47,727 nt of DNA from positions 1 to 47,727 of the forward strand of contig ONKX01000016.1 of the NCBI GenBank assembly GCA_900318555.1. The letters are read 5' to 3'. Under the pieces are notes generated by a model. That model worked only from the letters and a program-made list of their open reading frames with translations, was not told the origin of the DNA and made no database searches. A program made the translations under genes and the position numbers. This document shows, one piece after another, positions 35,932-44,407 of this stretch (its first letter is position 1; each line of letters begins with the position of its first letter). This DNA is from an uncultured Prevotellaceae bacterium. Lineage in GTDB: Bacteria > Bacteroidota > Bacteroidia > Bacteroidales > Bacteroidaceae.

Positions 35932-37482
35932 TTATTTTATATGAGGCGAATCCAACAGCTCTTTAATATATTTGGCTTTTATACCATAATTAAATCCTTG
36001 AGTGCTAGTTACGCCAGAATTCAAGATTCCTACCAACATTCCTTTGTCATTGAAAATAGGAGAACCGCTGGCACCGCCGAAAGATGCTGCGTCAAAGCCA
36101 AACTGGAATTCATTAAGTATCTGCGTGATACTTCCTCCTCTCGCAAGCAACTGGATGCCATTTTCAGACTGCTGATCCTGTAGCGATGTCAACAATGGGA
36201 AACCAAGGGTGTAGATATGCTCACCAACCTTAAGAGCTTCATCACTGACATCAATACTGTCCTTAACGTTGACAACAGTACATTCGCTGGTTGGTAAGCG
36301 TTTGCTGATGGTTTGGACAAGTGCAACATCCTTGTTGATGTCTTCACCTGCAGAGAGAACCCTGCATTTGTTGATGTTATCAGCGTCAAACACCTCACCA
36401 TGGGGAATCAAAGCCACATAATCCAACACACCGGTGACCTTCACCTGAGACAAATAAGCATTGTATTGTGTTGTTCTTAATGCTGAATTCAAGAATGCAA
36501 CATGTCCAGTAAACCATCTCGCAAATGATTGTTGCAGGCGTTCGCCCTCACCATTGAAAAGCCAAGGTTTTACGACGTGGAGATTTGTTATCAGCTGGCC
36601 ATCATTGGAAATAAAAAAGCCAGTACCTCCATACATGCCTTTTTTGTCCAATGCATCAATTAATTGTTTTGAACTATATGAACTGACATCAACATAGTTG
36701 TTCTTTGTTGGCAACAACTTGGTCGGGATACGCGCACTTACGGGTAATAAAGCATTGAGAGCATCCAAGTCCAAATCTCCAATGCTCACTTCGTAATGAT
36801 AGATTCCAACGAGCATGACAACGGAGTGATTATATTTGGCATATAGTTCTGTATCTTCTTGCTTTCCACTCCTTCCTGACATAAACTTGTATATGCCAAA
36901 TCCAATACCTACCAGTACGAGCACTGATGCAGCGGCCATCAGGATGGTCTTCCAAAGCTCACTGGGCCACTGGACGGGTGTAGCCTTCAGATTAACAGGA
37001 ACGCCACCACAGACAACAGAACTGCTTTTTTTAATACGGTATGGATTGTGAGGTGTAATCTTCTGTCCGTCAACCGTAGTACCATTTTTACTATGGTCAA
37101 TAATATACACCTTGTTATCCTTGCCAACCTTAATGGTAGCATGATAACGACTGACAGTACCACCGGAAATCTGGATATCATTATTGAAATGTGATCCAAT
37201 GCCATAAATAGCCTTATAGGCAGAGTTATCCTCTGGCATAGGTATCTGACTCCACTGCAGTTCAACATCAGCAAAACGGATAGCATCACCACGGCGAACA
37301 TTGACAGGCTTACCGGGTTTAATGGCCTGGTTCTGAATGAATGTACCATTCTGACTACCCTTATCCTCTAACAGGATGTCACCACTGTTCATCAAGGTTA
37401 TTTCCGCATGGAGGGAACTAACTTTCTCACTATACAAAACGATGTCACATGTAGCATCGCGGCCAATCTTTAAAAGTCTCAT
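35932..37482 (-). CDS. FHA-FHA-TM-trypsin-like serine protease
   Basis: The 516 residues hold two FHA domains in the cytoplasm (1-75: LKIGRDATCDI, SSLHAEI, GSQNGTFI; 90-165: YGIGSHFNNDI, VSRYHATI, SKNGTTVDG). A membrane segment follows at 178-198. The outer trypsin-like S1C domain (about 215-510) has His302 in LITNLHVV, Asp385 in NKDVALVQ and Ser472 in GGASGSPIF. Its fold is of the HtrA/DegP type without a PDZ domain. So phospho-threonine binding inside is joined in one chain to proteolysis outside. This fusion is the most informative gene in the operon about how the signal may cross the membrane. Confidence 0.92.
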   Translation of the reverse strand: MRLLKIGRDATCDIVLYSEKVSSLHAEITLMNSGDILLEDKGSQNGTFIQNQAIKPGKPVNVRRGDAIRFADVELQWSQIPMPEDNSAYKAIYGIGSHFNNDIQISGGTVSRYHATIKVGKDNKVYIIDHSKNGTTVDGQKITPHNPYRIKKSSSVVCGGVPVNLKATPVQWPSELWKTILMAAASVLVLVGIGFGIYKFMSGRSGKQEDTELYAKYNHSVVMLVGIYHYEVSIGDLDLDALNALLPVSARIPTKLLPTKNNYVDVSSYSSKQLIDALDKKGMYGGTGFFISNDGQLITNLHVVKPWLFNGEGERLQQSFARWFTGHVAFLNSALRTTQYNAYLSQVKVTGVLDYVALIPHGEVFDADNINKCRVLSAGEDINKDVALVQTISKRLPTSECTVVNVKDSIDVSDEALKVGEHIYTLGFPLLTSLQDQQSENGIQLLARGGSITQILNEFQFGFDAASFGGASGSPIFNDKGMLVGILNSGVTSTQGFNYGIKAKYIKELLDSPHIK

Positions 37483-37515
37483 AGTCTATATCGTTTTAGT
37501 TATTATTATTTTATC

Positions 37516-38118
37516 TTATCCACGCACACGAGTTGTCTTTGGCTCTTCTTTCTTGGGCTCTGGCTTCTTCGGCTCGGGTTTCTTGGGCTCCGGCTTCTTC
37601 GGAGAGGGCTTGCTGACTTTCTTCTGCTTTACCTTATTCAAAGAGTCTTGCACGTGCTTCGTCATAGAGTCTTGCTTTTGCTTTTCAATCTCCTCTATCT
37701 TCTCCTTTTCTTTCTTCAGCGCAGTAGAATCCACTGCCACAGGAGCAGGCTGGTCGCCACCTGTTGTTTCTTTGTTGGATAAAGCGCTGAAGCCCCAAAT
37801 GCCTCCAATAATCAGGAGGAGTGCAACAACACCGATAACAACCCATTTGATGATGGTAGCACCGGTATTGGGAATCAAATTCCAGTCAAGTCTTGCCACA
37901 TGAGCGAAGGACACATTGTCCTTGCGGGTTACGGGTACGGGTACGTTCTGGGCAATTCTGATACCATTGACGTATGTACCGTTGTGGCTCAAATCCACAA
38001 TGGTCATCTTTCCAGAAGGTGAAACATTGAGCGTAGCATGTCTGCGGCTGATAACATCACTATTGTCATTGATGATGATATCGCAGCCCATTTCTCTACC
38101 AATTGAGTAAACTTTCAT
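37516..38118 (-). CDS. FHA-TM protein with KKPEP repeat tail
   Basis: The 200 residues have an FHA domain (1-80) with Arg8 in SIGREMGCDI, ISRRHATL (Ser24, Arg25, His27) and SHNGTYVNG (Asn46). A membrane segment lies at 89-108. The outer tail is helical and charged (KEKEKIEEIEKQKQD) and then repeats KKPEP units before a basic end (TTRVRG). Such Lys/Pro tails may span the periplasm or touch peptidoglycan. It lies 12 bp downstream of the second PP2C gene. Confidence 0.9.
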   Translation of the reverse strand: MKVYSIGREMGCDIIINDNSDVISRRHATLNVSPSGKMTIVDLSHNGTYVNGIRIAQNVPVPVTRKDNVSFAHVARLDWNLIPNTGATIIKWVVIGVVALLLIIGGIWGFSALSNKETTGGDQPAPVAVDSTALKKEKEKIEEIEKQKQDSMTKHVQDSLNKVKQKKVSKPSPKKPEPKKPEPKKPEPKKEEPKTTRVRG

Positions 38119-38130
38119 ATCTTTATAGTT

Positions 38131-39150
38131 TTATTTATTGTTTTCGTTAATTTTCTTCAAGACTTCAATAGAATCTTTGAGCGTCTTGATAACATCCTCT
38201 TGCTGAGAAATCTGTTTCTGCATTTGTCCGGTTTCCGTCGTATCTATGGGACAAGGGGTTTCGTGAGTCTCACAACTTTGAACGATGTTGAGGATTAGGC
38301 TTGCCGCACAAAGGACAGACAGAATTAATATTGTCTTTCTTGCAAATTTTGACATCTTTTCTTTGAGTTTTGAATTATTTTTTGTTTCTACTATTGCGAT
38401 AGTCATATTATCGTGATGTCCGCCATCGGAACGCCCCAAATTATCAACATAGGTGGCAATATCATCTACCAAAGCGCCAAGAGACATTTTCCTGTTTTTC
38501 AACATCTTGAGAAGTTCCTTCTCCGGCATGGCACCATGGATGCCGTCAGAGCATAAGACGAAACGGTCGCCTTTGATATACGGTCGTTCAACAATGTCAA
38601 CTTCCAAGTCCGGCAGCATGCCCAAGGCACGCGTAATGACATTCGACTGTGCCGACAGGCGGGCCTGCTCTTCAGTGATAACCTTTTGCTTGACCAGTTC
38701 GAACACCATAGAATGATCGTAAGTGCGAAAAATCTTCTTTCCACCGCGAATCTGGTAAACACGACTGTCACCAACATGAGCTACGAATGCAGACTTCTCG
38801 GAAAGCAGCAACACGGTGGCCGTTGACCCCATTCCTTGCAAACTGGGATTCTCGTTTCCTGCCTCTATAACGGCCATATTGGCACGGCGAATGGCCTTGA
38901 TGATGATGTTTGCCACCTCTTCATCTTCATTAGCTTCGTCGACACCAGTTATGATTTCCTGAACGGCAATGCTTGAGGCTGTCTTTCCGCCAGGACCACC
39001 ACCCATTCCGTCACAGACGGTAAGCAGGAATCCCAAAGAAGTTTCCTTATATCCGTAGGAGTCTTGGTTTTCTGGCCGCCCTCCTATTCTGGACTCGGCA
39101 AAGCCGACGAAAATGTCGGCATCATTTTTATGTAGCGTCTTAAGTTCCAT
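38131..39150 (-). CDS. PP2C-type Ser/Thr phosphatase with C-terminal TM
   Basis: The 339 residues have a complete PP2C domain (about 10-255) with GRPENQDSYG, VCDGMGGGPGG (Asp47), CSDGIHGAMP (Asp202) and GGHHDNMTI (Asp247), then a membrane segment (271-291) and a short coiled coil (EDVIKTLKDSIEVLKK). It is a shorter version of the phosphatase at 32524. It lies 16 bp downstream of the kinase at 39167, repeating the kinase-phosphatase pairing. Confidence 0.94.
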   Translation of the reverse strand: MELKTLHKNDADIFVGFAESRIGGRPENQDSYGYKETSLGFLLTVCDGMGGGPGGKTASSIAVQEIITGVDEANEDEEVANIIIKAIRRANMAVIEAGNENPSLQGMGSTATVLLLSEKSAFVAHVGDSRVYQIRGGKKIFRTYDHSMVFELVKQKVITEEQARLSAQSNVITRALGMLPDLEVDIVERPYIKGDRFVLCSDGIHGAMPEKELLKMLKNRKMSLGALVDDIATYVDNLGRSDGGHHDNMTIAIVETKNNSKLKEKMSKFARKTILILSVLCAASLILNIVQSCETHETPCPIDTTETGQMQKQISQQEDVIKTLKDSIEVLKKINENNK

Positions 39151-39166
39151 AGGATAGTCGAAAGTC

Positions 39167-40156
39167 TTATATCAGTAATAGGACGATAACAAATATGACC
39201 GTAGCAATAGCTACTGTTCCAAGTATTACCAACAGGACATGTTCCTGTATCCAGTCTGAAATACGTTCAGACAGCGGGGGATCCGGAAGTAAGGCATCCT
39301 GAATAGCATGTTTGAATTCCAACGCAGTCTGATAACGCCTGCTTTGTTCCTTCTCCGTCGCTTTCCAGATAACCTGCATCATTTTGTTAGGAATACGTTC
39401 GCTGGCAGGAAGCCTCTCCTTCATCTGCTTCGTGAGTGTTTCTGCTTCCGACTGGCAGGACATGGGATTTGTTCCTGCCAGCAACTCATAGAAGGTGATG
39501 CCCAACTCGTAAATGTCGGTGGTAGCGTTTATCTGGACATTGGCGCCATTCTGTTCGCGTAGCATCTGCTCTGGGGCAGAATATTCGGGCGTGCCGATAA
39601 AACCATAAGATGAAAATTTGTTACCACCATTCATACGAGCGATGCCCAAATCCATCAGGCGGACGTTGGAACCATTCTCAATCATGATGTTTGACGGCTT
39701 GATGTCGCGATGAACGACACCACGAGAATGGACATAGTCAAGTGCATCAAGTACCGAGCAAATCGCGCTGCATATCTTCTCCACACGCAAGGGAGAATTC
39801 TCGAAACTCTTTGCGTACTTGTCTATGTCCTCACCCTGAACGAAATGGCTTAAGATGAAAATAGGACCTGACTCAGGTGCATATTCACAGTAACCCACCA
39901 TTTCCACAAGATTGGGATGGCGGAATGCCAAGGAGGCTTCTTGACGCGCACGCTCGCGAATCATTTTATTATTAGCATAAGCATCCTTTACCTTCTTGAC
40001 GGCTATCATGGCGCCATTACTACACCGATAGCCAAGATACACGTCACCCATGGCACCGCTGCCCAATGGTTTTTCCATAGGATTATAGCAGTACCACTCA
40101 CCCATCACATACAGATAGATATAGGGGTCATTGGGACGTTGAACAACAGTCTGCAT
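39167..40156 (-). CDS. Ser/Thr protein kinase with C-terminal membrane anchor
   Basis: The 329 residues have a Hanks-type kinase domain (about 25-295) with GSGAMGDVY, Lys54 in IAVKKVK, catalytic loop HRDIKPSN (Asp151, canonical Lys153) and SAPEQ. The metal-binding motif is DLG in place of DFG (Asp169). The membrane segment is at the very end (306-328), with only a few residues beyond, so it has no outer sensor domain. It differs clearly from the other two kinases. The N-terminus MQTVVQRPN resembles the N-terminus of the upstream FHA protein (KTVIQG) and may be a phosphorylation site. Confidence 0.94.
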   Translation of the reverse strand: MQTVVQRPNDPYIYLYVMGEWYCYNPMEKPLGSGAMGDVYLGYRCSNGAMIAVKKVKDAYANNKMIRERARQEASLAFRHPNLVEMVGYCEYAPESGPIFILSHFVQGEDIDKYAKSFENSPLRVEKICSAICSVLDALDYVHSRGVVHRDIKPSNIMIENGSNVRLMDLGIARMNGGNKFSSYGFIGTPEYSAPEQMLREQNGANVQINATTDIYELGITFYELLAGTNPMSCQSEAETLTKQMKERLPASERIPNKMMQVIWKATEKEQSRRYQTALEFKHAIQDALLPDPPLSERISDWIQEHVLLVILGTVAIATVIFVIVLLLI

Positions 40157-40197
40157 CCGAACCTACTTTACTTCTTTAATTCCGTTATTTTTTTTTA

Positions 40198-40965
40198 CTA
40201 CATTCCAATAGTACCGCCCTTGTCGCTGCCGGTACCAGAGCCGTCAAAGCCTACTGTTCCACCAGGATTGAATCCGAATGGAGGTGGTGTAGGACCAGCA
40301 AACGGTTGGTAGCCATCTCCAGGTCGTGTAGCATTGGGATCCGTATCAGGCTGCCCGACATAGAAGTCGTCTTCTGTCTCAATAGCGATAAAGTTCTCGG
40401 AAACAGACAGGCCTAACGTTGGAGCATCAATGAGAATCAATAGCAACTCGTAGTTGTCACCGATAGTGATGATATCGCCATTCTTGCATTCCACAGCCGA
40501 GAAGCCGAGGCTTTCGCCATTAAGCATCGTACCATTGGTGGAACGGGCGTCACTCAGTGAAGCGATAACTTTCTCTGGTTTCTTCATCTTTCTTACTACG
40601 AGCACAGCATGTTCCGAGGAAACGGTGCCCTCTGGCAACATAATATCGCTGTCAGGACTCTGTCCAATTGTATTCTGACCAATTTGCAAAGGCCAGTACT
40701 CACCTGCGGCTGTGCGTGAAACTGAATAAAGGAAACCGACAACAGGCTTGCCTGTGGTAATAGGTCTTTTCGGCTGTTGTGGTTCTGCGACAGACTGAGC
40801 TCCCTGATTAGGAGTCCCTGCGACTTGATCTGTCATACCGGAAACAACAGTTCCCCGACTTGTGCCACGCGCACCTCTTGTGTAAAAACTAGAACCTGCA
40901 CCCATATTTTGGTTAGGAGCATCGGCTGGTTCAAGACCCTGGATAACAGTTTTGTTTTGTGACAT
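40198..40965 (-). CDS. Soluble FHA-domain protein with Thr-Val-x-x-Gly motifs
   Basis: This 255-residue cytoplasmic protein is the first gene of the operon. It has a disordered N-terminal tail (1-75), a FHA domain (about 92-180; IGQNTIGQSPDSDI, SSEHAVL with Ser116 and His119, STNGTMLNG with Asn144), and a Gly/Pro-rich C-terminal tail. Threonines recur in similar short contexts: KTVIQG (Thr6), RGTVVSG (Thr39), GGTVGF and GGTIGM near the end. By analogy with GarA/OdhI-type proteins, kinase phosphorylation of tail threonines could be read by FHA domains in this or neighbouring proteins. This is an inference. Confidence 0.9.
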   Translation of the reverse strand: MSQNKTVIQGLEPADAPNQNMGAGSSFYTRGARGTSRGTVVSGMTDQVAGTPNQGAQSVAEPQQPKRPITTGKPVVGFLYSVSRTAAGEYWPLQIGQNTIGQSPDSDIMLPEGTVSSEHAVLVVRKMKKPEKVIASLSDARSTNGTMLNGESLGFSAVECKNGDIITIGDNYELLLILIDAPTLGLSVSENFIAIETEDDFYVGQPDTDPNATRPGDGYQPFAGPTPPPFGFNPGGTVGFDGSGTGSDKGGTIGM

Positions 40966-41040
40966 AATACTTATTTTTTTATTAATAGTTATTGTAATTA
41001 AACGTCTTTTTCACACTCTAAAAAGTGCTTTTACTAATTG

Positions 41041-41072
41041 CAAATTTAAACATTAATAATTCATTTGCCAAA
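41041..41072 (-). promoter_or_regulatory. Promoter of the kinase/phosphatase/FHA operon
   Basis: On the - strand, TTTG (41069-41072), a 20-nt gap and TAAATTTG (41041-41048) match the Bacteroidetes promoter consensus. It lies about 76 bp before the first start (40965). I see no other promoter this good in the short gaps down to 22559. Confidence 0.78.
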
Positions 41073-41238
41073 TATTCGTATAGCTTTTTGTCGCGCGAAA
41101 TAGAGGACAATTTAAACAAAAAGTCGTCTTAACCATAAAATATGTCCTGTTAACTAACAATACTCCTTTTTATAGCAAAAGTGTCTCTCTCGCCACAACA
41201 AAAATCCGGGTTTGTATTCGTTTTTTTGAAAAATGAAC

Positions 41239-41246
41239 TAACTTTG
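41239..41246 (+). promoter_or_regulatory. -7 box of the histidine kinase gene
   Basis: TAACTTTG lies 19 bp before the start at 41266. The nearest TTTG is 24 nt upstream (41211), wider than usual, so this promoter may need an activator. It is about 170 bp from the divergent operon promoter, so one bound regulator could affect both. Confidence 0.55.
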
Positions 41247-41265
41247 CAACGCGAAAAATTGAATC

Positions 41266-43188
41266 ATGACTGTTTGGCCTGTAACAAAAAGAAATTGGTT
41301 GAAAATGCTCGTTATGCTGACGAGTATTATCGTCCTCTTTTCATGTGGTGAGAAGAGACCCTCGACTGATGTGTCCCACATGCAGCAGACAATGGATTCG
41401 CTGAAGATGTGGTATGCCCAGATGGAGGGCGACTCCATGAATGGTGCAAGCATGCGGATAAAGGATTTCTTGGATCAGCATCCAAACGATAAGAGCGAGC
41501 CGATGCGCCGACTGCGGGCAGAATGGCTGAAGGCACGGGGTGTGTATTTTACCGCCATCAAGGGACAGCCGGACAGCGGTATCGTATATACAGAACGGGC
41601 ACTGGAAGAGATGAAGGACCTGAGGGGTGTGGACGTGTTGCGCGTGCTGGCCATGGCTAACAGGGCAGAATTCTACCGCCAGCTGGGACAGTTGGACAAG
41701 AGTGCCGACGGTTACCTGCAGGCCATCCAGATGGCCGATTCTACAGGGACTGGCGACTCGTTGGGAATTCCGCTTATGTTGGGCGTCAGTACGGCCTACA
41801 CCTTTATGGGCGACTACCACAACGGCCATCGTTGGTGGGAACGGCTGAAGAGCTTGCTGCCAGTGATGAAGCGCGACGACCAGTTTATCTATTACAACAA
41901 TCTGGGTAACGACTACTTCTTCCAGGAAAACTATCAGGACGCACGTGACTGTTTCCGGAAAGCTGCCAATCTGGTGAAGGGCGACGAGGCTAAGTTGTGG
42001 GACTATTACACGGCACTAGGCAACTTGGGAGAGATTTACATCTGTCTGCATCAGGCTGATTCGGCACGACAGCTGGTGGAGCAGGCGGACTCATTCTTCC
42101 ATCGGGTCAATTTCCCACCGCTGATATATTATATGGCCACCTCACGCATGGAACTGAAGATGTTGGAGGGCGACATGCAGGGGGCATTGGCCATTGCCTC
42201 AGCCAGTCCCAAGGATGACATCAGTATTCCTGCAGCTAAGGTCCTGCGACTGAAGGCGCTGGAACAGCTGATGAGGAAGACCGGACGTTGGCAGGAGGCC
42301 ATGAACGTCCACGAAGAACTGCACGGACTGAACGACTCGATACATGCAGCACAGTCGGCCATGCGCATGAGTGCACAGCTGTACCAATACAAGCACGACA
42401 AGGAGCGCATGAAACAACAGCAGGAAATAGACCATCAGCAATTGCGTGCTCAGCTGGCATTGGCATTGTCGGCTGTGGCTATGCTGGCGGTTGTGGTGGT
42501 GATAGTGCTCAACGAGTTGCGTCGTCGCAAACACCGTCTGCAGGAAATGGCTACCCGGCAGCAGATTATCAGCCTCCGCATGGAGAACGTCCGAAACCGC
42601 ATCACACCACATTTCATCTATAATGCACTGAACCATGAGATGCTGGAACAAATGGAAGGCAGGGCGGTGGACCTGAACGCACTGACGCAGTTGTTGCGAC
42701 GGGGTGTTGACCAGGCTGACATGCTGGAGACCACGCTGGAGGAGGAACTGCGGTTTGTGGATTACTATGTGGAGATAGAAGGCAGGCAGATGGCCGACAA
42801 GCTGCAGTATAGGAAAGAGATTGCCCCCGACGTAGATACAAGCAAGGTCAATCTACCGGCCATGACGATACAGATATTTGTGGAGAATGCCATCAAGCAT
42901 GGTCTGCAGCGTCGGGGCGGTGAGCTCACTATCCGTGTGAGCAGGCAGGACGACAACACGATGATAGAGGTCATTGACAACGGACAGGGGCTTGGTAAAA
43001 GCGCACCGAAGGAACATACCGGTATGCGCGTAGTGCGCCAAACCATCCAGATGTTGAACGACCACAATCACCGGCAGATAACGTTTGGCATCGGCAATTG
43101 GCAACAGGATGGCGAGACCGGTTGCAGGACATGGTTGCTCGTGCCTGACGATTTCAACTACAAAGTCATCAAAAGTGGTTATAAATAA
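41266..43188 (+). CDS. TPR-containing LytS-type sensor histidine kinase with lipoprotein-like signal
   Basis: The 640 residues start with a signal segment ending in a lipobox-like LFSC (Cys27). Tetratricopeptide-like helical repeats follow (about 40-390). Then a membrane segment lies at 398-415, and a cytoplasmic His_kinase (LytS type) domain has NRITPHFIYNALNHEM (His449). The ATPase motifs are FVENAIKHGLQ and VIDNGQGLG. An N-terminal lipid anchor together with an inner TM is unusual; the Cys may instead be a plain signal-peptide residue. It is 26 bp upstream of its response regulator and divergent from the kinase/FHA operon. Confidence 0.93.
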   Translation: MTVWPVTKRNWLKMLVMLTSIIVLFSCGEKRPSTDVSHMQQTMDSLKMWYAQMEGDSMNGASMRIKDFLDQHPNDKSEPMRRLRAEWLKARGVYFTAIKGQPDSGIVYTERALEEMKDLRGVDVLRVLAMANRAEFYRQLGQLDKSADGYLQAIQMADSTGTGDSLGIPLMLGVSTAYTFMGDYHNGHRWWERLKSLLPVMKRDDQFIYYNNLGNDYFFQENYQDARDCFRKAANLVKGDEAKLWDYYTALGNLGEIYICLHQADSARQLVEQADSFFHRVNFPPLIYYMATSRMELKMLEGDMQGALAIASASPKDDISIPAAKVLRLKALEQLMRKTGRWQEAMNVHEELHGLNDSIHAAQSAMRMSAQLYQYKHDKERMKQQQEIDHQQLRAQLALALSAVAMLAVVVVIVLNELRRRKHRLQEMATRQQIISLRMENVRNRITPHFIYNALNHEMLEQMEGRAVDLNALTQLLRRGVDQADMLETTLEEELRFVDYYVEIEGRQMADKLQYRKEIAPDVDTSKVNLPAMTIQIFVENAIKHGLQRRGGELTIRVSRQDDNTMIEVIDNGQGLGKSAPKEHTGMRVVRQTIQMLNDHNHRQITFGIGNWQQDGETGCRTWLLVPDDFNYKVIKSGYK

Positions 43189-43214
43189 GATTAAACACAA
43201 AACTAATTATATAT

Positions 43215-43970
43215 ATGAATAAGCAGAAACTGACTAGAGTCTTCATCGTAGACGACAATCAAGAGGCTGTAGAGCTGTTGCAGCGTATGTTGGAGAAGCA
43301 CTATTCCGTAGAGGTTGTCGGCACGGCCAACGACGCAGAAACGGCGGCAGACATCATTGTCAATGCCGATCCTGACATTATCTTCCTGGACGTGGAACTG
43401 CCCACGATGTCTGGCTTGGAATTCTGCTCGATGATTCATCAGGACATCAAAACGGAAACCAAGGTGGTGTTTTACACGGGGCATGACAAATACATGCTGG
43501 AAGCGATTCGCCGACAAGCCTTCGACTATCTGCTGAAACCGCCCACGGAGCAGGACTTAAGTCAGATTATGACGCGATACTACGAGAACAAACTGGCCGA
43601 CATGCCTTTCATGGAGCGCTCGATGGAACAGCAACCCATCATCTTGGTGGTGAACGCCATGAACGAGCATACCACCTTGCGAATGGACGACATTGCCTAT
43701 TTCCGCTACAACCAGGAACGGAAGATCTGGGAGGCTGTCTGCATGAATGGTGCCACCTATCTGTTGCGTCATCGTACCACCGCCGATGTCATACTGAACT
43801 ATTCGTCCGCCTTCGTCCAGATTCATAAGCGTTTCATCGTGAACATCAATCAGATCAAGATGATACAGGAGTCAACGTGCGTCTTGGTGGAACCGATGGA
43901 ACAAATCAACGAACTGCGCATCAGCAAGAATTACCGTGCACAGTTCATGTCCGCGTTTTATTCGCTGTAA
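43215..43970 (+). CDS. LytTR-family response regulator
   Basis: The 251 residues have a receiver domain (1-125) with the acidic pair DD (13-14), phosphoacceptor Asp59 in IIFLDVELPTMSG, and Lys in FDYLLKPP. A LytTR DNA-binding domain follows (about 145-250) with VNAMNEHTTLRMDDIAYFRY and FVQIHKRFIVNINQIK. It pairs with the upstream kinase. LytTR regulators often bind pairs of direct repeats near promoters; the 40966-41265 region upstream of the divergent operon is the first place to look. The target is not shown by the sequence. Confidence 0.94.
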   Translation: MNKQKLTRVFIVDDNQEAVELLQRMLEKHYSVEVVGTANDAETAADIIVNADPDIIFLDVELPTMSGLEFCSMIHQDIKTETKVVFYTGHDKYMLEAIRRQAFDYLLKPPTEQDLSQIMTRYYENKLADMPFMERSMEQQPIILVVNAMNEHTTLRMDDIAYFRYNQERKIWEAVCMNGATYLLRHRTTADVILNYSSAFVQIHKRFIVNINQIKMIQESTCVLVEPMEQINELRISKNYRAQFMSAFYSL

Positions 43971-44059
43971 GCGTTTCACGACATATAAGGAAGAATCAGA
44001 ACCCCTACCCTTACGGCGGAGGGCGGATTTTAGGGAAAAAGCATTTTATCGTGATTTCC

Positions 44060-44091
44060 TTTGGAGATTTCAATTCTTCTTCCTACTTTTG
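44060..44091 (+). promoter_or_regulatory. Orphan promoter before the second C10 cassette
   Basis: TTTG (44060-44063), a 20-nt gap and TACTTTTG (44084-44091) make a perfect Bacteroidetes promoter on the + strand. It reads into a copied asnB tail and a terminator within 120 bp, with no gene in that direction. The duplicated cassette begins 12 bp after the -7 box, so the gene it once served was probably displaced. Confidence 0.6.
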
Positions 44092-44183
44092 TAGCAAAAA
44101 CAAAAGGCGTGCATGAGCAGGCTTATTAAGGCCTATTAACAAGGTGGATTCACATAATTTGGAGAAAAACCTAACGTATATGA

Positions 44184-44213
44184 ATAAAGCCCGCAACAAT
44201 TGCGGGCTTTATT
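44184..44213. terminator. Terminator of the second C10 cassette
   Basis: The AAAGCCCGC/GCGGGCTTT hairpin copies the one at 18372 with one base fewer in the loop. Here it closes the peptide-protease transcript on the - strand; on the + strand it only stops the orphan promoter. Confidence 0.85.
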
Positions 44214-44229
44214 TATGATGATGTATTCA

Positions 44230-44403
44230 TTACATTTGAAATATCTCGAAACCGGGGATAAGTTCGAGTTCTAATTCATCGTCGAACGTGGGAGCCATAC
44301 TAGGATCAGTTTGGTCACCGGCATTAGGTCCACTGCCTGCCAACAATTGCATGGTGGGCAACGGATAGACGCTCATTGCGGGTTTGATATATGACTTTTT
44401 CAT
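44230..44403 (-). CDS. 57-residue peptide linked to the second C10 protease
   Basis: It has the same length and frame as the gene at 18419-18592, beginning 4 nt after the protease stop. There are four residue changes: A16P and I18M in the leader (SVYPLPTMQLLAGSG), N32T (DQTDPS), and L52F (PGFEIFQM). The LLAGSG site and the acidic tail are unchanged. Function is unknown; possibilities are a secreted processed peptide or a protease partner. Confidence 0.65.
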   Translation of the reverse strand: MKKSYIKPAMSVYPLPTMQLLAGSGPNAGDQTDPSMAPTFDDELELELIPGFEIFQM

Positions 44404-44407
44404 AACC

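Noticed and set aside
22559-40965. T6SS or phage-defence island
   Set aside because: FHA, PP2C and kinases occur in T6SS control, but no Tss, Hcp, VgrG or ClpV gene is present. No nuclease, TIR, helicase or toxin for defence is seen either.
43971-44102. Possible small gene after the response regulator
   Set aside because: Only short frames are present and none has family features. The region holds a promoter and a C/G-rich stretch near 44010.
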